Assembly (NCBI RefSeq): GCF_003086295.3
Contig: NC_092055.1
Coordinates: forward strand, 121,201,192 to 121,265,191
From: Arachis hypogaea
Lineage: Eukaryota > Streptophyta > Magnoliopsida > Fabales > Fabaceae
Length of the DNA: 64,000 nucleotides
Direction: 5' to 3'
Shown here: one piece after another, positions 31,761 to 43,410 of the stretch
How positions within the stretch are numbered: position 1 is the stretch's first letter
Layout: the number at the start of each line of letters is the position of its first letter
Translations under genes and position numbers: made by a program
Notes under the pieces: model-generated
Seen by the model: only the letters and a program-made list of their open reading frames with translations
What the model was told of the DNA's origin: nothing
Databases searched by the model: none

Positions 31761-32227
31761 TGTTCTGAGGGTTACCTGAAATGGGGAGGTCGATCTCGGA
31801 TGAGATCTTCTGATCGAGGTTGCCGTGTCCGACTTGTTGGATTAGGAGGCGCTGCTGGTCCTCGTCACTGGATGGGGGGTGGTACCTGCAAGAGACTCTG
31901 ATGCTTTAGTCAGTACGGGCTTTAGGCAGATTTTTTGTAGAATTGGAGTGTGTGTTATACCTGGGTGCTCCAGTGTATTTATATTAGTGCTAGACGACCT
32001 TCCTTGAGATAAGTTTGTTTTCTTATCTTATCTTTTGTGGGTAAGGCCATATCTTTCGTTAACTGCGACTTAGTAGGCGGTGGTTCTTCGTTTTGGGCCT
32101 CCTTGGGCCTCTGTGGCGATCTTCCAAACTCTTTGTGAAGAGGTCGGTAATGGGCCAACCTTTCAAGAGGTCGGTCCCGTTGTCTTCGGCTAACCCGGAC
32201 CTTGTAGTTCGGACCAGTGTATGAACA
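31761..32227 (-). repeat. TE2 right LTR (5' LTR)
   Basis: 467 bp, TGTTCTGAGG to GTATGAACA. Sense-strand TATAAATAC near 31,975-31,984 is the likely TATA box. Confidence 0.94.
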
Positions 32228-32470
32228 GGCAGGTATAAAGATACTTCTGCCATAGAAATCAAAGGTAGGCATGGTGAAAGCACCAAGAACCTTTCTTGTC
32301 TCTCCTTCATAATTAGGCTCAACTGCCATGTCTTCAGCTTCTTGTTCGAAATTTTCTGAGAGGTTTCTTCCGGAGTGTTGTACTTTGGCTTGTTGTAAAT
32401 GCCTCCTTAGAGTTTTCTCAGGTTCAGGATCAAGATTAAAGAGAAGTTTTTTATCCCTGTTCCTGGTCAT
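32228..32470 (-). pseudogene. TE3 gag N-terminus, separated by TE2
   Basis: ATG at 32,470 (MTRNRDKKLLFNLDPEPEKT); the frame runs through RRHLQQAKVQHSGRN and an acidic stretch to FTMPTFDFYGRSIFIPA, where TE2 begins. Removing TE2 and one GGCAG copy restores the frame into NNFKLKPQL at 22,620. The open frame extending upstream to 32,662 is leader and solo-LTR sequence, so I chose 32,470 as start. Confidence 0.85.
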
Positions 32471-32535
32471 AAACAAGAAAAGGAAAACAAGAAAGAAGAA
32501 GAATGGGAGCTCTATGTTCAAGAACAGAGGACTCT

Positions 32536-34163
32536 GATGAATGAGATTTGCTCGATGGTATAGAAATTCCTCAAATGAATGAATTCTCGTTGCAAATATA
32601 GTTCTACACCAACAAACAATTCTCACATCAAAAATTTGGTTGTCACAAATAACAAACCCCAATGAAAATTAACCGAAGTATTTAAACTCTGGGTCGTCTC
32701 ACAAGGAATTGCAATGAAGTGGTCAATTATTTGCTATGAGGAACAAGGGGGGTTTGATTGATAAGGGGCAAGAAAGTAAAGGGGCAAGAATTAAATGACA
32801 AGAAGAATAAATCAAGCAAGTAACTAAAGAAAGCAAGTAATAAAGAGAGACATTCATGGCAAGGTTTGAGATCATAGGCTTTCTATCCTAGTCATTAATC
32901 ATAACAATACTTAACAAGAATTTATCTTATTTCGTCATCCCCAATGTTGGAAGAAGGTGTAAGTTATCTTCCATTAGAGAAAGTCAAACAAGATTAATTA
33001 ATCTCAAGTCAAAAATCCTAATCAACTCACTAATTGAATTAGCAAGAGATTAGAGTCATTGAAAATGATATTAACTAACAACTCTAGATCACCAATCTAA
33101 ATTGGGTATTAATGAGTCAAGATTGCCTAAGTACTCTTTCCAAGCCAAGAATGCTCAAAATCTACTCTAAAGTCCAACCAAGCATTTTGTCAAACACTTG
33201 GTGGGTGTATAAGGAAAGCATAGTAAAAGTGAAAGAATAATAAAATCTACCAACTACCAATTGCAAGAAAAGTAAAATTCACAACTCAAATCATCAATAA
33301 AAAGAACATCAAACATTAAATTTCATTCAATGTAAACAAAATTCAACATGAGCATTCATAAACATAAAAGAGACATAAAAGTAAAATTGACAAGAGAACT
33401 AAGAAGAATAGAGTAGTAAAAACAAGAAATTATGAAGGAAACAAGATGAGAACATGAAAATTGACCTAGATCTAAGATGGAAGTATCCTAAGAACCCTAA
33501 TTCTAGAGAGAAGAGGGAGCTTCTCTCTCTAGAAACTAAGCTACATGATGCCAAAACTCTCAAAAAATTGCTCCCCCTTGCCTAAGCTTGAATTCTGCAT
33601 GAAATAGCATCAGAAATGAGTTGGATTGGGCCCAAAATGAGCTACAAATCGCTGGCCACGATTTCACTTTAGTGAATCATGCTGCTCCATCAACGCGCAC
33701 GCATACAGTGCGTGTGCACGCCCCTAAACGCGAAGCAACTATGGAAAATTTTATATTATTTTGAAGCCCCGGATGTTAGCTTTCCAACGCAACTGGAACC
33801 GCCTCATTTGGACCTCTGTAGCTCAAGTTATGGTCGATTGAGTGCGAAGAGGTCAGGCTTGACAGCTTTGCGGTTCCTTCATTTCTTCATGAGTTCTCCC
33901 GCTTTGCATGCTTTTCTCCTCACTCTTTCCATCCAATACTTGCCTTATGAACCTGAAATCACTCAACAAACATATCAAGGCATCGAATGGAATTAAAGTG
34001 AATTGAATTTAGCTATTTTAAGGCCTAAAAAGCATGTTTTCACACTTAAGCACAAATTCAGGGAGAATTGCAAAACTATGCTATTTCATTGAATAAATGT
34101 GAGAAAAGTTGATAAAATCCCTCAAATTAAGCACAAGATAGATCACAAAATTGGGGTTTATCA
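32536..34163 (-). mobile_element. Solo LTR B in the TE3 leader
   Basis: 1,628 bp from TGATGAATGAGATTTGC to GGGGTTTATCA, so the sense strand starts TGATAAACCCC, a common legume LTR start. Exact 5-bp duplication GACTC at 32,531-32,535 and 34,164-34,168. It has a GTCGTCTCACAAGGAATTGC block near 32,693. No PBS, PPT or coding sequence, so internal recombination removed the rest of the element. Confidence 0.92.
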
Positions 34164-35457
34164 GACTCCCTGTGAGATGTGAAGAAGAAATGAAAGAAGA
34201 ATGAAGATAGAAGAAGGAGAAGAAGAATTTGGCTATGAAGATAGAGAATTCGAAAATTAAAAGTGAAAAGAGAAACAAGAATTAAAATATTTTTGTTTTT
34301 ATTTTATTTATTAATGAAATTCAAAAATAGAAGCTAATTAATTAAAAATATTTGAAAATTAATTGATAAATTTTCGAAAATAGAAGAGAGAGATAGAAGA
34401 GAATTTTCGAAAATAGGAGAGAGAAGAATTAGTTAGGAAGTTTTGAAAAAGATGAGAGAGAAAACAAGTAACCAATTAAGAAAGATAAGATAAGATAGAA
34501 AATTAGAAAAGATTTGTATTTAAAATTTGAATTTTGAAAATTGAATTTTAAATTTTAAATTTTGAATTTTGAATTTGAAATAAGATAAGATAAAGATTTG
34601 AAAAGATTTTGATTTTTGAAAAGGTTTGATTTTGAAATTTGAAATTTGAAATTTAAATTTTGAATTTTGAAATTGAATTTTAAAATTTGAATTTGAAATA
34701 AGATAAGAATTTTGAATTTTTAAAGAAAGATAAAAAGATAAGATAAGAATTTGAAAAAGATATGATTTTTGAAAAGATTTGATTTTGAAAAGATTTGAAT
34801 TTTGAAATTTAAAACTAAGATAAGATAAGATAATGATTTTGAAATTAAAATTTGAAATTTTTGTTGATATTTTTGAAAATTAAGATAAAGATAAGAAAAT
34901 ATATATTTTTTTTTTTGAATTTAATGAAGGAAGAGAAAAACAACAAAAAGACACCAAACTTCAAATTTTTAGATCTAAGACACCTAGAATTCAAAAATTG
35001 CAAAGAAAAACACAAAGAGACACCAAACTTAAAAATTTAAAGATCAAAACAAGAAGAAAAATAAGAACACTTTGAAGATTAAGAAGAACACCAAGAACAA
35101 AATTTAAAGAATTCAAAGAAAACAAGAACATGTAAAGGACACCAAACTTAAAAATTTTGAAAACTAATTCGAAAAACACAAGAAGACACCAAACTTAAAG
35201 ATTGACACAAGACTCAAACAAAAGACACTATTTTTGAAAATTTTTAGAAAAAGACTCAAGAAATTCAAAAATTCAACAAGAACACAAACAAAAGACTCAA
35301 ACCAAAGATCAAGATTAATAAAGAAAAGAAAAGGTTTTTGAAAAATTTTTGAAAAGAAAATAAAAGACTCACATAAAATAAAACTAAACCTATAAAGAAA
35401 AGGAAATTACCTAATCTAAGCAATAAGATAATCCGTCAGTTGTCCAAACTTGAACAA
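34164..35457 (-). other. TE3 5' leader, low complexity
   Basis: No gene. It is strongly A-rich and purine-rich on the plus strand, with many GATAAGATAAGAT, TTTGAATTTTGAAA and ACACCAAACTTAAA words; on the sense strand it is a pyrimidine-rich untranslated leader between PBS and gag. Confidence 0.7.
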
Positions 35458-35475
35458 TCCCCGGCAACGGCGCCA
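35458..35475 (-). promoter_or_regulatory. TE3 primer binding site (tRNA-Asp), exact
   Basis: TCCCCGGCAACGGCGCCA is an exact match to the 3' 18 nt of plant tRNA-Asp including CCA. Six bases separate it from the right LTR. Confidence 0.93.
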
Positions 35476-35481
35476 AAAAGT

Positions 35482-36966
35482 TGGTGCGCGGAATTTCCAC
35501 ATTTCACACAACTGAACCAACAAGTGCACTGGGTCGTCCTAGTAATACCTGAGTGAGTCAGGGTCGATCCCACGAGGATTGTGATTTGAAGCAAGCTATG
35601 GTTATCTTATAGATCTTAGTCAGGTAGATAGAAGAGTTGTTTGTTTGTTTAATTCGCATGAAAAGAAAATAAATAAAATGTTACTCAGTTGATGATAAAT
35701 GCAATGATATGAAGATGGTTAAGGTTTGGAGATGCTTTGTTCTTCTGGATTACTCCGGTCTTACTGTCTACTCCAACTGCGAATTGACGCCCTTCTTAAG
35801 AGATCGCCAATGCTCCTCCAGATCTGAACCCCCGGAATAGTGCAGATCCAGTCTAATTGAAGGTGAAGCTCCTGCAGTTCATTCTCTTTCGTGATCCGAC
35901 TTAAAACGCCACAGACAAGGTCGAATCTTCTGGATCATAGGATGTTGCACCTTTGGTTCTAGCCTCTACCACAAAGACTCTAATCTCCTTATATCTCGAC
36001 TGAACTGGTGTCTCGAGAAGTCCCCGACGAAGTCGTGGATTAGCCGTCTATGAGATGTATGATCAAGCTGGTGGTTCATCATTGTCCGATGAAAGACTCA
36101 CTCTGAACCCCTTTAGAATGAGATAACCTTATGCCGGTTCAACGCATTCATAATGATGAACAACGGATATACATCTTAGAATAGAGAATCAAATACGAAT
36201 TGAGATAGAACAGTAGTACTTTATTAATCCATAAAACTCAGCAGAGCTCCTCCCCTCAACCTAGGAGGTTTAGAAACTCATACTGATAGAAAATACAATG
36301 ATAAACAAAAATTTGACAGGTCCCCCTCTTAGAATGTAAAAGTTCTCAAATAATTACAAAGCTAATGACTAAGGACATAAGAAGGGTAAAACAATCTTTT
36401 AGTGCTAAAATCTATTTCTGGTGCCCACTTGGTGAGTGTTTGGACTGAGCTTGATTGAGATCCATGTGCTAGGAGGCCTCTAGGATGTTGAACGCTGGCT
36501 AGGGGCTCCTTCTTGGGCGTTGGACGCTGGACTCTTCTCTTTTGGGTGTTGGACGCCAGAACTGGGCAAGAAGCTGGCGTTGAACGCCAGTTTTGGGCCT
36601 TCAATTCTGAAGAAAGTATGGACTATTATATATTTTTTGGAAAGTTCTGAATGTTAGCTTTCCATATCCGTTGAGAACGCTCCATTTGGACTTCTGTAGC
36701 TCCAGAAAAGCACTTTCAAGTCCAAGAAGGTTAGATCCGGACAGCATCTGCAGTGCTTTCTCTGTCTCTGAATCAGACTTTTGCTCCAACTCCTCAATTT
36801 CAGCCAGAAAATACCCGAAATTGCATAAAAACACACAAACTCAAAGTAGAATCCAAAAATGTGAATTTTGCACTAAAACCTATGAAAACTTAATAAAACT
36901 TAAACAAAACATACTAAAAACTATATGAAAATGATGCCAAAAAGCGTATAAAATATCCGCTCATTA
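35482..36966 (-). repeat. TE3 right LTR (5' LTR)
   Basis: 1,485 bp from TGGTGCGCGG to CCGCTCATTA; the last bases are mutated from TCA to TTA compared with the left LTR. It carries GGCGTTGGACGCT and GGCGTTGAACGCC palindromes near 36,510-36,590. Confidence 0.9.
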
Positions 36967-38476
36967 ATGATCCATACCTTGTTTTCTGTAGGGAGAAATG
37001 ACCCTTTTCAAGTTCGTCGGTTGGTGTCGCTCTTTCTCGGAAATCTTCTCTAGGGTAAAACTCGGCTAGCTTGGGCATATCAGTGATGTTATATACAAGT
37101 TGGTTGCTTTCTGGTTTTGGCATTTGTGGAGTCTTGAGACTTGCATTGTAGTAGGATCGGGCTTTTTTTTATCAAAGTGGATAGTTGCTACCGGTTATTT
37201 TGCACATGAAACTTAACACACAAGTATGTCTACTTGGTTATTCTTTTTTATCATGGGAGTTGTTGTTTGTTCTTGGACGTCCCTATTATATGCGTCTGTC
37301 TACGTATTTGGCCAATAACCTTTGCCTTGCCAATCTTTCTAAGAGATCTTTAGCAATGACACATTTGTAAGTTGTGTGAATGAACTTCTGATGAAAAGCA
37401 CAATGTTTGGATTTGTCCACATATTTCTAGTCTTGGTAAGTTCCAGCCTTGGTTGATGGTTTGATGATCTTTGCATTGAGCATCTCCTTGATGATGTCTT
37501 CTCTTTTGGTATTAAATTGGGCATAGGCCTAACTTGGGGGTTAACTTGAAAGGCTTTTTGTGGTCCTTGTTGTTCTGAGATCGAGGGAGCTTCTCCTCAT
37601 CCCGACGAGGTTGTAATATTTTTTCACGCCGAGCCTCACGAAGCTCTTCAATCTCCATGTGACCCGAGGCCTTTTCTCTGAACTCTGCTAACGTCTTTAG
37701 CTTAGTTACAGCTATGGTCTCCTGAAACTTTTTCGGGCGGAGGCCACTTTTGAGTGCGTGCAAATGTACCTCAGGACTGAGGTCCAAAATTTTCATAGTT
37801 GCTTTGGCGAACCAAGTCATATAGTCCTTTAAACTCACATGTTGTCCTTGCTTGATAGTGCTAAGATAATCCCACCCATGCACGCATATTCTTGAAGTTG
37901 CGAAGTAGTCGATGAAAGACCTTGCCAATTCTTCGAAACAAGAAATTGAACCTACAGTTATCTTAAAAAACCAAAGTAAAGCAGCACCATCTAAAAAAGT
38001 TGGAAAAGATCGACAAAGTATAGGGTCAGAGGCACCGTTAAAGAATATCATGGATTGAAATTTCTAAATATGGACATGGGGATCTCCGAATCTTTCATAT
38101 ATGGCTTGAGCGTGGTAGGCAACACAAAGTTCTTCGGCATCTGGAATTTGATGATATCTTTCGAAAAAGGATTGTCTATCGTCAACTTTTCTTTTGGCAG
38201 GGTGACCTCCTGGAACCTGAGTTCTGAGATCGTGTGTCATTTGAGGTCGCGTTCTTGGGATCCTCTGTATTGGACTTCCTGTTGTGAGCTGATTCTTAGA
38301 GATCGGCCATCTTCTTGACTTCGGTCAGGAGGGTAGCGTTCATGGCTACTAACTCATCATGAGTGGGAGGAAAAGTTTGAGGCACGGCATCATCGGCTAT
38401 GATCCAGCAAAAAACAGTAAGATAAAGTGTGCGTGGGGTTAATTTAAATAAACTCGGCTCCACGGTGTGCGCCAAA
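36967..38476 (-). mobile_element. TE4, right segment: gag and start of pol
   Basis: Continues TE4 on the far side of TE3. At 36,972-37,160 the minus strand reads PREDFRERATPTDELEKGHF, a pre-RT block that joins in frame order to 15,563. At 37,512-38,051 is gag, with SFPTFLDGAALLWFFKITVG and YMTWFAKATMKILDLSPEVH, then a charged EELREARREK end. The gag N-terminus lies at 38,296-38,496. Frames are broken throughout and the protease is not recognisable. The PBS at about 38,457-38,475 reads on the sense strand TGGCGCACACCGTGGAGCC. Confidence 0.82.
37512..38051 (-). pseudogene. TE4 gag core
   Basis: An open stretch of 179 codons with the Retrotrans_gag pattern: DPILCRSFPTFLDGAALLWF, SCFEELARSFIDYFATSR, QGQHVSLKDYMTWFAKAT, then SGLRPKKFQETIAV and a basic/acidic tail. 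The N-terminal sequence continues upstream in other frames to about 38,490, so frameshifts separate it from its start. It is diverged from TE1 and TE2 gag, so TE4 is a different Tat family. Confidence 0.82.
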
Positions 38477-39409
38477 TGTTCTACACCAGTTGACAATGCC
38501 GCCGATTTGAGCTTTAGCTCGGGGAACTATATTGCTCGACTCTAGGAATTTGTCAATCTTTCCGCCAGCCAAAATGTTGGGGGAGGACTTGCACAAAACA
38601 CTCCAACGATCAGGTCATATAATTACTAAAAAATAAATATGAAACCTTGCAATAGTACTCTTTTTTCTTTTTCGCTTTTCTTTTCGTTTTCTTTTCGTGT
38701 CCTTTATTTAGAGTTTCTTCCCCTTTTTATAGATGATTAGCCCTATTACTCTTAGTAACGTCTTTATGAATTTTTTGTTTGTTAGTTATGGTAATGAGAA
38801 TCATTTTAAATTATTTGTTCCAAAATTATTACAAACGTATAAGTTCTATTCGAAATATGATTTTATAGTCATTAAATCGAAGTATTATCGATATAATTTA
38901 GAAACAAAGACTGAGATTTAAAATTACAATCTCTAGTTAAAAAATTAAATTATAAAACAGATTAAAATGGATATATCATTTAGAACTAGAATAATTATAA
39001 GAGCACACCATAAAAGAAAACAAAGAGAGAAAATGAATTAAATCTTTTTTTAAGCTCTAAAATATTATTTTTGATATATGTATGTTGATTTAAATATCTA
39101 AGTGTCTTTTTACAAATTTTCATGTTATAGTACTGAGGTGAAGTATACATAACCAAGAGATAGTAACAAGCTCTACCTCGGCCAAGTTCAAATATATTAG
39201 AACTCAAGGTCGATTATGTCTTTTTCTTTTTTCCTTTTAATTTACTTCAAAAATTAAGATCAAATTCTATTGTTGAAAAATAACTCGACAATAAAAAAGA
39301 GAATCGAATTGGAGTATTCCCATAGCTCAGCTCTAAATTAGGAAGGTATTTTCATGAAATATTTCATTTAATTACTCTGACATTTTTGTAACCGACCATA
39401 GTTGAAAGT
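38477..39409 (-). repeat. TE4 5' LTR region (right boundary uncertain)
   Basis: Starts TGTTCTACACC right after the PBS, as expected for the sense-strand LTR end GGTGTAGAACA. The sequence is AT-rich with no gene. The far end cannot be fixed because the partner LTR lies outside the window; it may stop near 39,409 or include the palindrome up to 39,510. Confidence 0.5.
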
Positions 39410-39510
39410 TGTTCTTGCTGAGATTGGCCGGTGTATAACTCGTCCGTCGATGAATATCTTCAAGCTTTTCGTCGGGATGAGTTATACGTCGGCCAATCTT
39501 AGCAAGAACA
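39410..39510. repeat. 101-bp imperfect palindrome at an LTR/PBS edge
   Basis: The left arm TGTTCTTGCTGAGATTGGCC onward (39,410-39,449) pairs with the right arm ending GGCCAATCTTAGCAAGAACA (39,471-39,510), with about five mismatches in 40 bp and a 20-bp loop. The right arm is followed by ATTGGCGCCGTTTGTGG, a Tat/Ogre-style PBS in plus orientation. Confidence 0.85.
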
Positions 39511-40345
39511 ATTGGCGCCGTTTGTGGAGACGAGTAAATAATTTCTATTCCCCTCAAATTCATAAAACTTGAATGACATTCAAATTTTTGAATCAATCTC
39601 AACAATCTTGTTTAAAATTTTATTTAATACCTCTTATCAAATTTTAATCTATCGTAACTTTTTATAAGGTATGTACTTTATACTTTCAAATTGCTTCACT
39701 TTTACGTATCATAATATTTCACATCTCATAATCGATCAATGAACCAATCCGAGAATAAACTCGGCTTTCAATCAATTCGAGCACAAATTCACTTATCAAT
39801 TTTGCTTACTTTTTCAAAGTTCTCTATTTACACAAGTAAAATTATATATTTTATTCAACATACTTTTGCATTTATATTTTGTGTAACTAATATTTACTGA
39901 TTTATTAGTTATATTCAAACCTCAATATGTATTCTATACAATAATGATATGTAACAACTATGTCAATTGAATTTTTATTTCATTATGTACTATATTCTTA
40001 TTGTTTAATGATTTCATTTATACAATTAAATGATAGTAATGATGAGTTCAAATCTTAAAATTGGATTCCATTAAAAATTAATTGTATATCAATTGTATAT
40101 AACTGTTATACTATTCACTTTATGCTATTAACTTTTATGTTACTATTTGTTTAATACAAAAAGTTAAGCAAAAACATATGCAAACATTCAAAATTTACTA
40201 TTATTGCACGGAGAATATCCTTTGTCATACTGTAACTACTAGAAACATTATACTAAATGTATAATTCAATAACTGTTATCTTATTACTTTATTATCAAAT
40301 TAAAGCATGTCCTACAAAACAAAATTCAGATATTCACATTTGGCA

Positions 40346-42539
40346 GGGTAAAAAACAAAAATAAGCCAAGGGAGAAAATAATTTACGTGAATAAGCCAAA
40401 ACGAAAATTGCTTCATGAATCCACCAATGCACGTTTATATGTAGTTCGAACCAACTTGGTTCGAACTCCATTTCTACATAATTCGAACCAGCTTGGTTCG
40501 AATTACACACAAACACACACACTAATTCGAACCAGCTTGGTTCGAATTACACACAGTAATTCATGGTATAATTCGAATTATGCTGTTAAAAAATTAATAA
40601 TTTATTAAAAAAATTATTAAAAAATTTATTAAAAAAATTAATAATTTAAAATTAAAAAAATATATATTTTTATTTCATACGTTAAAAAAAAGTTAACAAA
40701 ATATTTAATTACGAGACTTCTTTAAAATATTAATGAGCTATCAATTCGAATTCCATACAATACTTTTCTGTCCATTTTTAATAGTTCATGAATATTTTTT
40801 AATAATTTTTTTAAATTATACTACAAAAAATATTTTATCCTATGCAAAACAATTTTAAAAAAATGGCTTAAAAATGTTAGGAGTACTATAAAAATTTGTA
40901 ATGTTATAATAACTTAGGTAAATACATGCATGTACTCAAATTTTAAATAAAATACTCTACATAGTCAATAATAATTTAGAAATGAAAGAAAATATTTTAT
41001 TCCATACAAAATAATTAAAAAATATATTTTATTCTATACAAAATAATTTTAAAAAATGGCTTAAAAGATGTTATGAGTACTATAAAAGTTTGTAATATTC
41101 TAGTGATTTAGGTAAATACATGATAAAAATATTTTTTCTTTAATTTCTAAATTATTAGTGACTATGTGGAGTATTTCTTTAATGTCTTAAGTCATTAGGA
41201 CATTACAAATTTTTATAGTACTTCTAACATCTTTTAAGCCATTTTTTATATTATTTTTCATAGAATAAAATATTTTTTTATGGTATAATTTAAATAAATT
41301 TATTAAAAAATATTCATGATAATTTTTTAATAAAATTATTTAAATTATATGGTGAGATATTACATGATTCGAATTACGCACAGAGAAGTTTGAATTACTC
41401 TGATTCAAATTATATGGTGAGCAATTCGAATTCTATACAATACTCTTCTGCCCATTCTTGATAACTCATGAATATTTTTTAATAAATTTATTTAAATTAT
41501 ACCACAAAAAAATATTTTATTCTATGCAAAATAATTTAAAAAATGACTTAAAAGATGTTAGAAGTACTATAAAAATTTGTAATGTCCTAATGACTTAGGA
41601 CATTAAAGAAATACTCCACATAGTCACTAATAATTTAGAAATTAAAGAAAAAATATTTTTATCATGTATTTACCTAAATCACTCGAATATTACAAACTTT
41701 TATAGTACTCATAACATCTTTTAAGCCATTTTTTAAAATTATTTTGTATAGAATAAAATATATTTTTTAATTATTTTGTATGGAATAAAATATTTTCTTT
41801 CATTTCTAAATTATTATTGATTATGTAGAATATTTTATTTAAAATTTGAGTACATGCATGTATTTACCTAAGTTATTATAACATTACAAATTTTTATAGT
41901 ACTCCTAACATTTTTTAAGCCATTTTTTTAAAATTGTTTTGCATAGGATAAAATATTTTTTGTAGTATAATTTAAAAAAATTTATTAAAAAATATTCATG
42001 AACTATTAAAAATGGACAGAAAAGTATTGTATGGAATTCGAATTGATAGCTCATTAATATTTTAAAGAAGTCTCGTAATTAAAAATTTTGTTAGCTTTTT
42101 TTAACGTATGAAATAAAAATATATATTTTTTTAATTTTTAAATTATTAATTTTTTTAATAAATTTTTTAATAAATTTTTTTTAATAAATTATTAATTTTT
42201 TAACAGCATAATTCGAATTATACCATGAATTACTGTGTGTAATTCGAACCAAGCTTGTTCGAATTAGTGTGTGTGTTTGTGTATAATTCGAACCAAGTTG
42301 GTTCGAATTATGTGTGTGTGTGTTTCTACATAATTCGAACCAAGCTGGTTCGAATTATGTGTGTGCATGTGTTTGTGTATAATTCGAACCAAGCTGGTTC
42401 GAATTATGTAGAAATGGAGTTCGAACCAAGCTGGTTCGAATTACATATAAATGTGCGTTGGTGGATTCATGAAGCAGTTTTCGTTTTGGCTTATTCACGT
42501 AAATTATTTTCTCCCTTGGCTTATTTCTGTTTTTTGCCC
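40346..42539. mobile_element. 2.2-kb Mutator-type foldback element with 1-kb inverted arms
   Basis: Starts GGGTAAAAAACAAAAATAAG and ends with the complement (CTTATTTCTGTTTTTTGCCC). Exact 9-bp duplication CATTTGGCA at 40,337-40,345 and 42,540-42,548, the size made by Mutator-superfamily transposases. The left arm (to about 41,327) and right arm (from about 41,467) are inverted copies, with a loop of about 140 bp. Near each end are clusters of a 25-nt palindrome of type AATTCGAACC...GGTTCGAATT, three copies left and five right, spaced by CA/GT runs. No transposase is encoded; ORFs over the palindromes are artefacts. Confidence 0.93.
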
Positions 42540-42548
42540 CATTTGGCA

Positions 42549-43105
42549 TGTATAACATTCATATATGTTGTCTTCTTCTCTACAATTATCAACTTTCAAG
42601 GTATATTTTTTTACTTTGAACTATTTTACTTTTATAATATATATCATTCAATATATGTTACGACTTTATACCTATTCATTTTCTCAATTTATCTTATTCA
42701 TGTCAGACATTCACTATAAATTGTAAATATTCAATAACTAATTGCTTTGAGCGAGAAATTTATCAATAAATTGTTGTGGGCTGGAAAAATTTCCAAGACA
42801 ATTAACCATTATATCCTCGGATCATACAATCGATTCCATCAATGATATCTATCTCTGAACTTTTCAGTTCACATACAATCAAATGCTAAAATTATTCTTA
42901 AGCGGAAAAGTATCCCCCACACAACTATCTTGATTGAATGACTATTATCACTCGATTATTTTTTGAATAAGTGCCGATATAATAACCAGACTAAGTTGGG
43001 GGCTCACCATATCATTATTCACTTATCTTTTAACCGAGTTATAAATCATTTTATTTTCTAAGCTTAGCCTGGATTATATGATTGGCAGACAAAGCTTGGG
43101 GGCTA
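42549..43105. other. TE5 internal, right part
   Basis: No gene. It is AT-rich with a PPT-like AAGTTGGGGGCTCACC near 42,993 and the PPT before the LTR at 43,106. Confidence 0.5.
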
Positions 43106-43410
43106 TGATCTGTCACCTTATAACTCAGTCTTTATTGTGCATTATAAGTTATAACTCGGCCTTAATTATCATTTATTTTGTAATCGACACCTTCATTACC
43201 GACTTAATGACCATTATTCAGACTTAATGATCAACGGTCATACCATCAACTTTATACCTATAAAAGGCACCAATTTCTATATACACCGGAGATTCTAGAT
43301 ATATTCTATATACATTCTATATTCATAGAATTATTACAATATACAACACATGATAACTTCTATTTCATGTCTTACATTTTATATACCTCTTATATCTCCT
43401 GAGCAATACG

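Larger units (their letters stand above)
22634..32227 (-). mobile_element. TE2: Tat-type Ty3/gypsy element without integrase core
   Basis: LTRs 22,634-23,104 and 31,761-32,227; exact 5-bp duplication GGCAG at 22,629-22,633 and 32,228-32,232. Sense (minus) order: 5' LTR, tRNA-Asp PBS, gag, protease, RT, two RNase H domains, a truncated integrase, spacer, antisense spliced ORF, PPT, 3' LTR. By eye the LTRs differ at roughly 30 sites plus indels in about 467 bp, more than in TE1, so TE2 is older. It interrupts TE3 gag. Premature stops and the lost integrase core make it defective. Confidence 0.94.
15564..36966 (-). mobile_element. TE3: Athila-like Ty3/gypsy element lacking RT and integrase, holding TE2
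   Basis: The LTRs are 15,564-17,014 and 35,482-36,966. The exact 5-bp duplication ATGAT lies at 15,559-15,563 and 36,967-36,971. On the minus strand the order is 5' LTR, an exact tRNA-Asp PBS, a 3-kb leader (with solo LTR B), gag split by TE2, protease, a short remnant of the pol C-terminus, a plant-transposon-protein ORF, PPT and 3' LTR. The VTLKKRLLGG motif remnant at about 20,000 is characteristic of Athila pol ends. RT, RNase H and the integrase core are missing, so the family must be moved by a relative. With TE2 removed it is about 11.8 kb, including solo LTR B. Confidence 0.9.
39511..43410 (+). mobile_element. TE5: decayed plus-strand Tat-like element without genes, holding a foldback MULE
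   Basis: It starts with PBS-like TTGGCGCCGTTTGTGGAG at 39,512. No ORF resembles gag or pol. The right part has AAAGCTTGGGGGC (43,091-43,103), a PPT, directly before TGATCTGTCACC at 43,106, which begins an LTR with a CTATAAAAGGC TATA box near 43,260. The LTR breaks off at about 43,410, where gag of TE6 starts on the other strand. Without the MULE the internal part is about 1.4 kb, so this is a non-autonomous or deleted copy. Confidence 0.55.

Noticed and set aside
40337..42548. Tandem inverted repeats as a CRISPR-like or satellite array
   Set aside because: Only eight palindromic units, confined to the arms of one transposon with exact 9-bp duplications.
42255..42719. 154-codon ORF with repeated YNSNQ(A/V)GSNYV
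   Set aside because: It reads the inverted palindromic units of the foldback element; the other arm gives a different reading and no family match.
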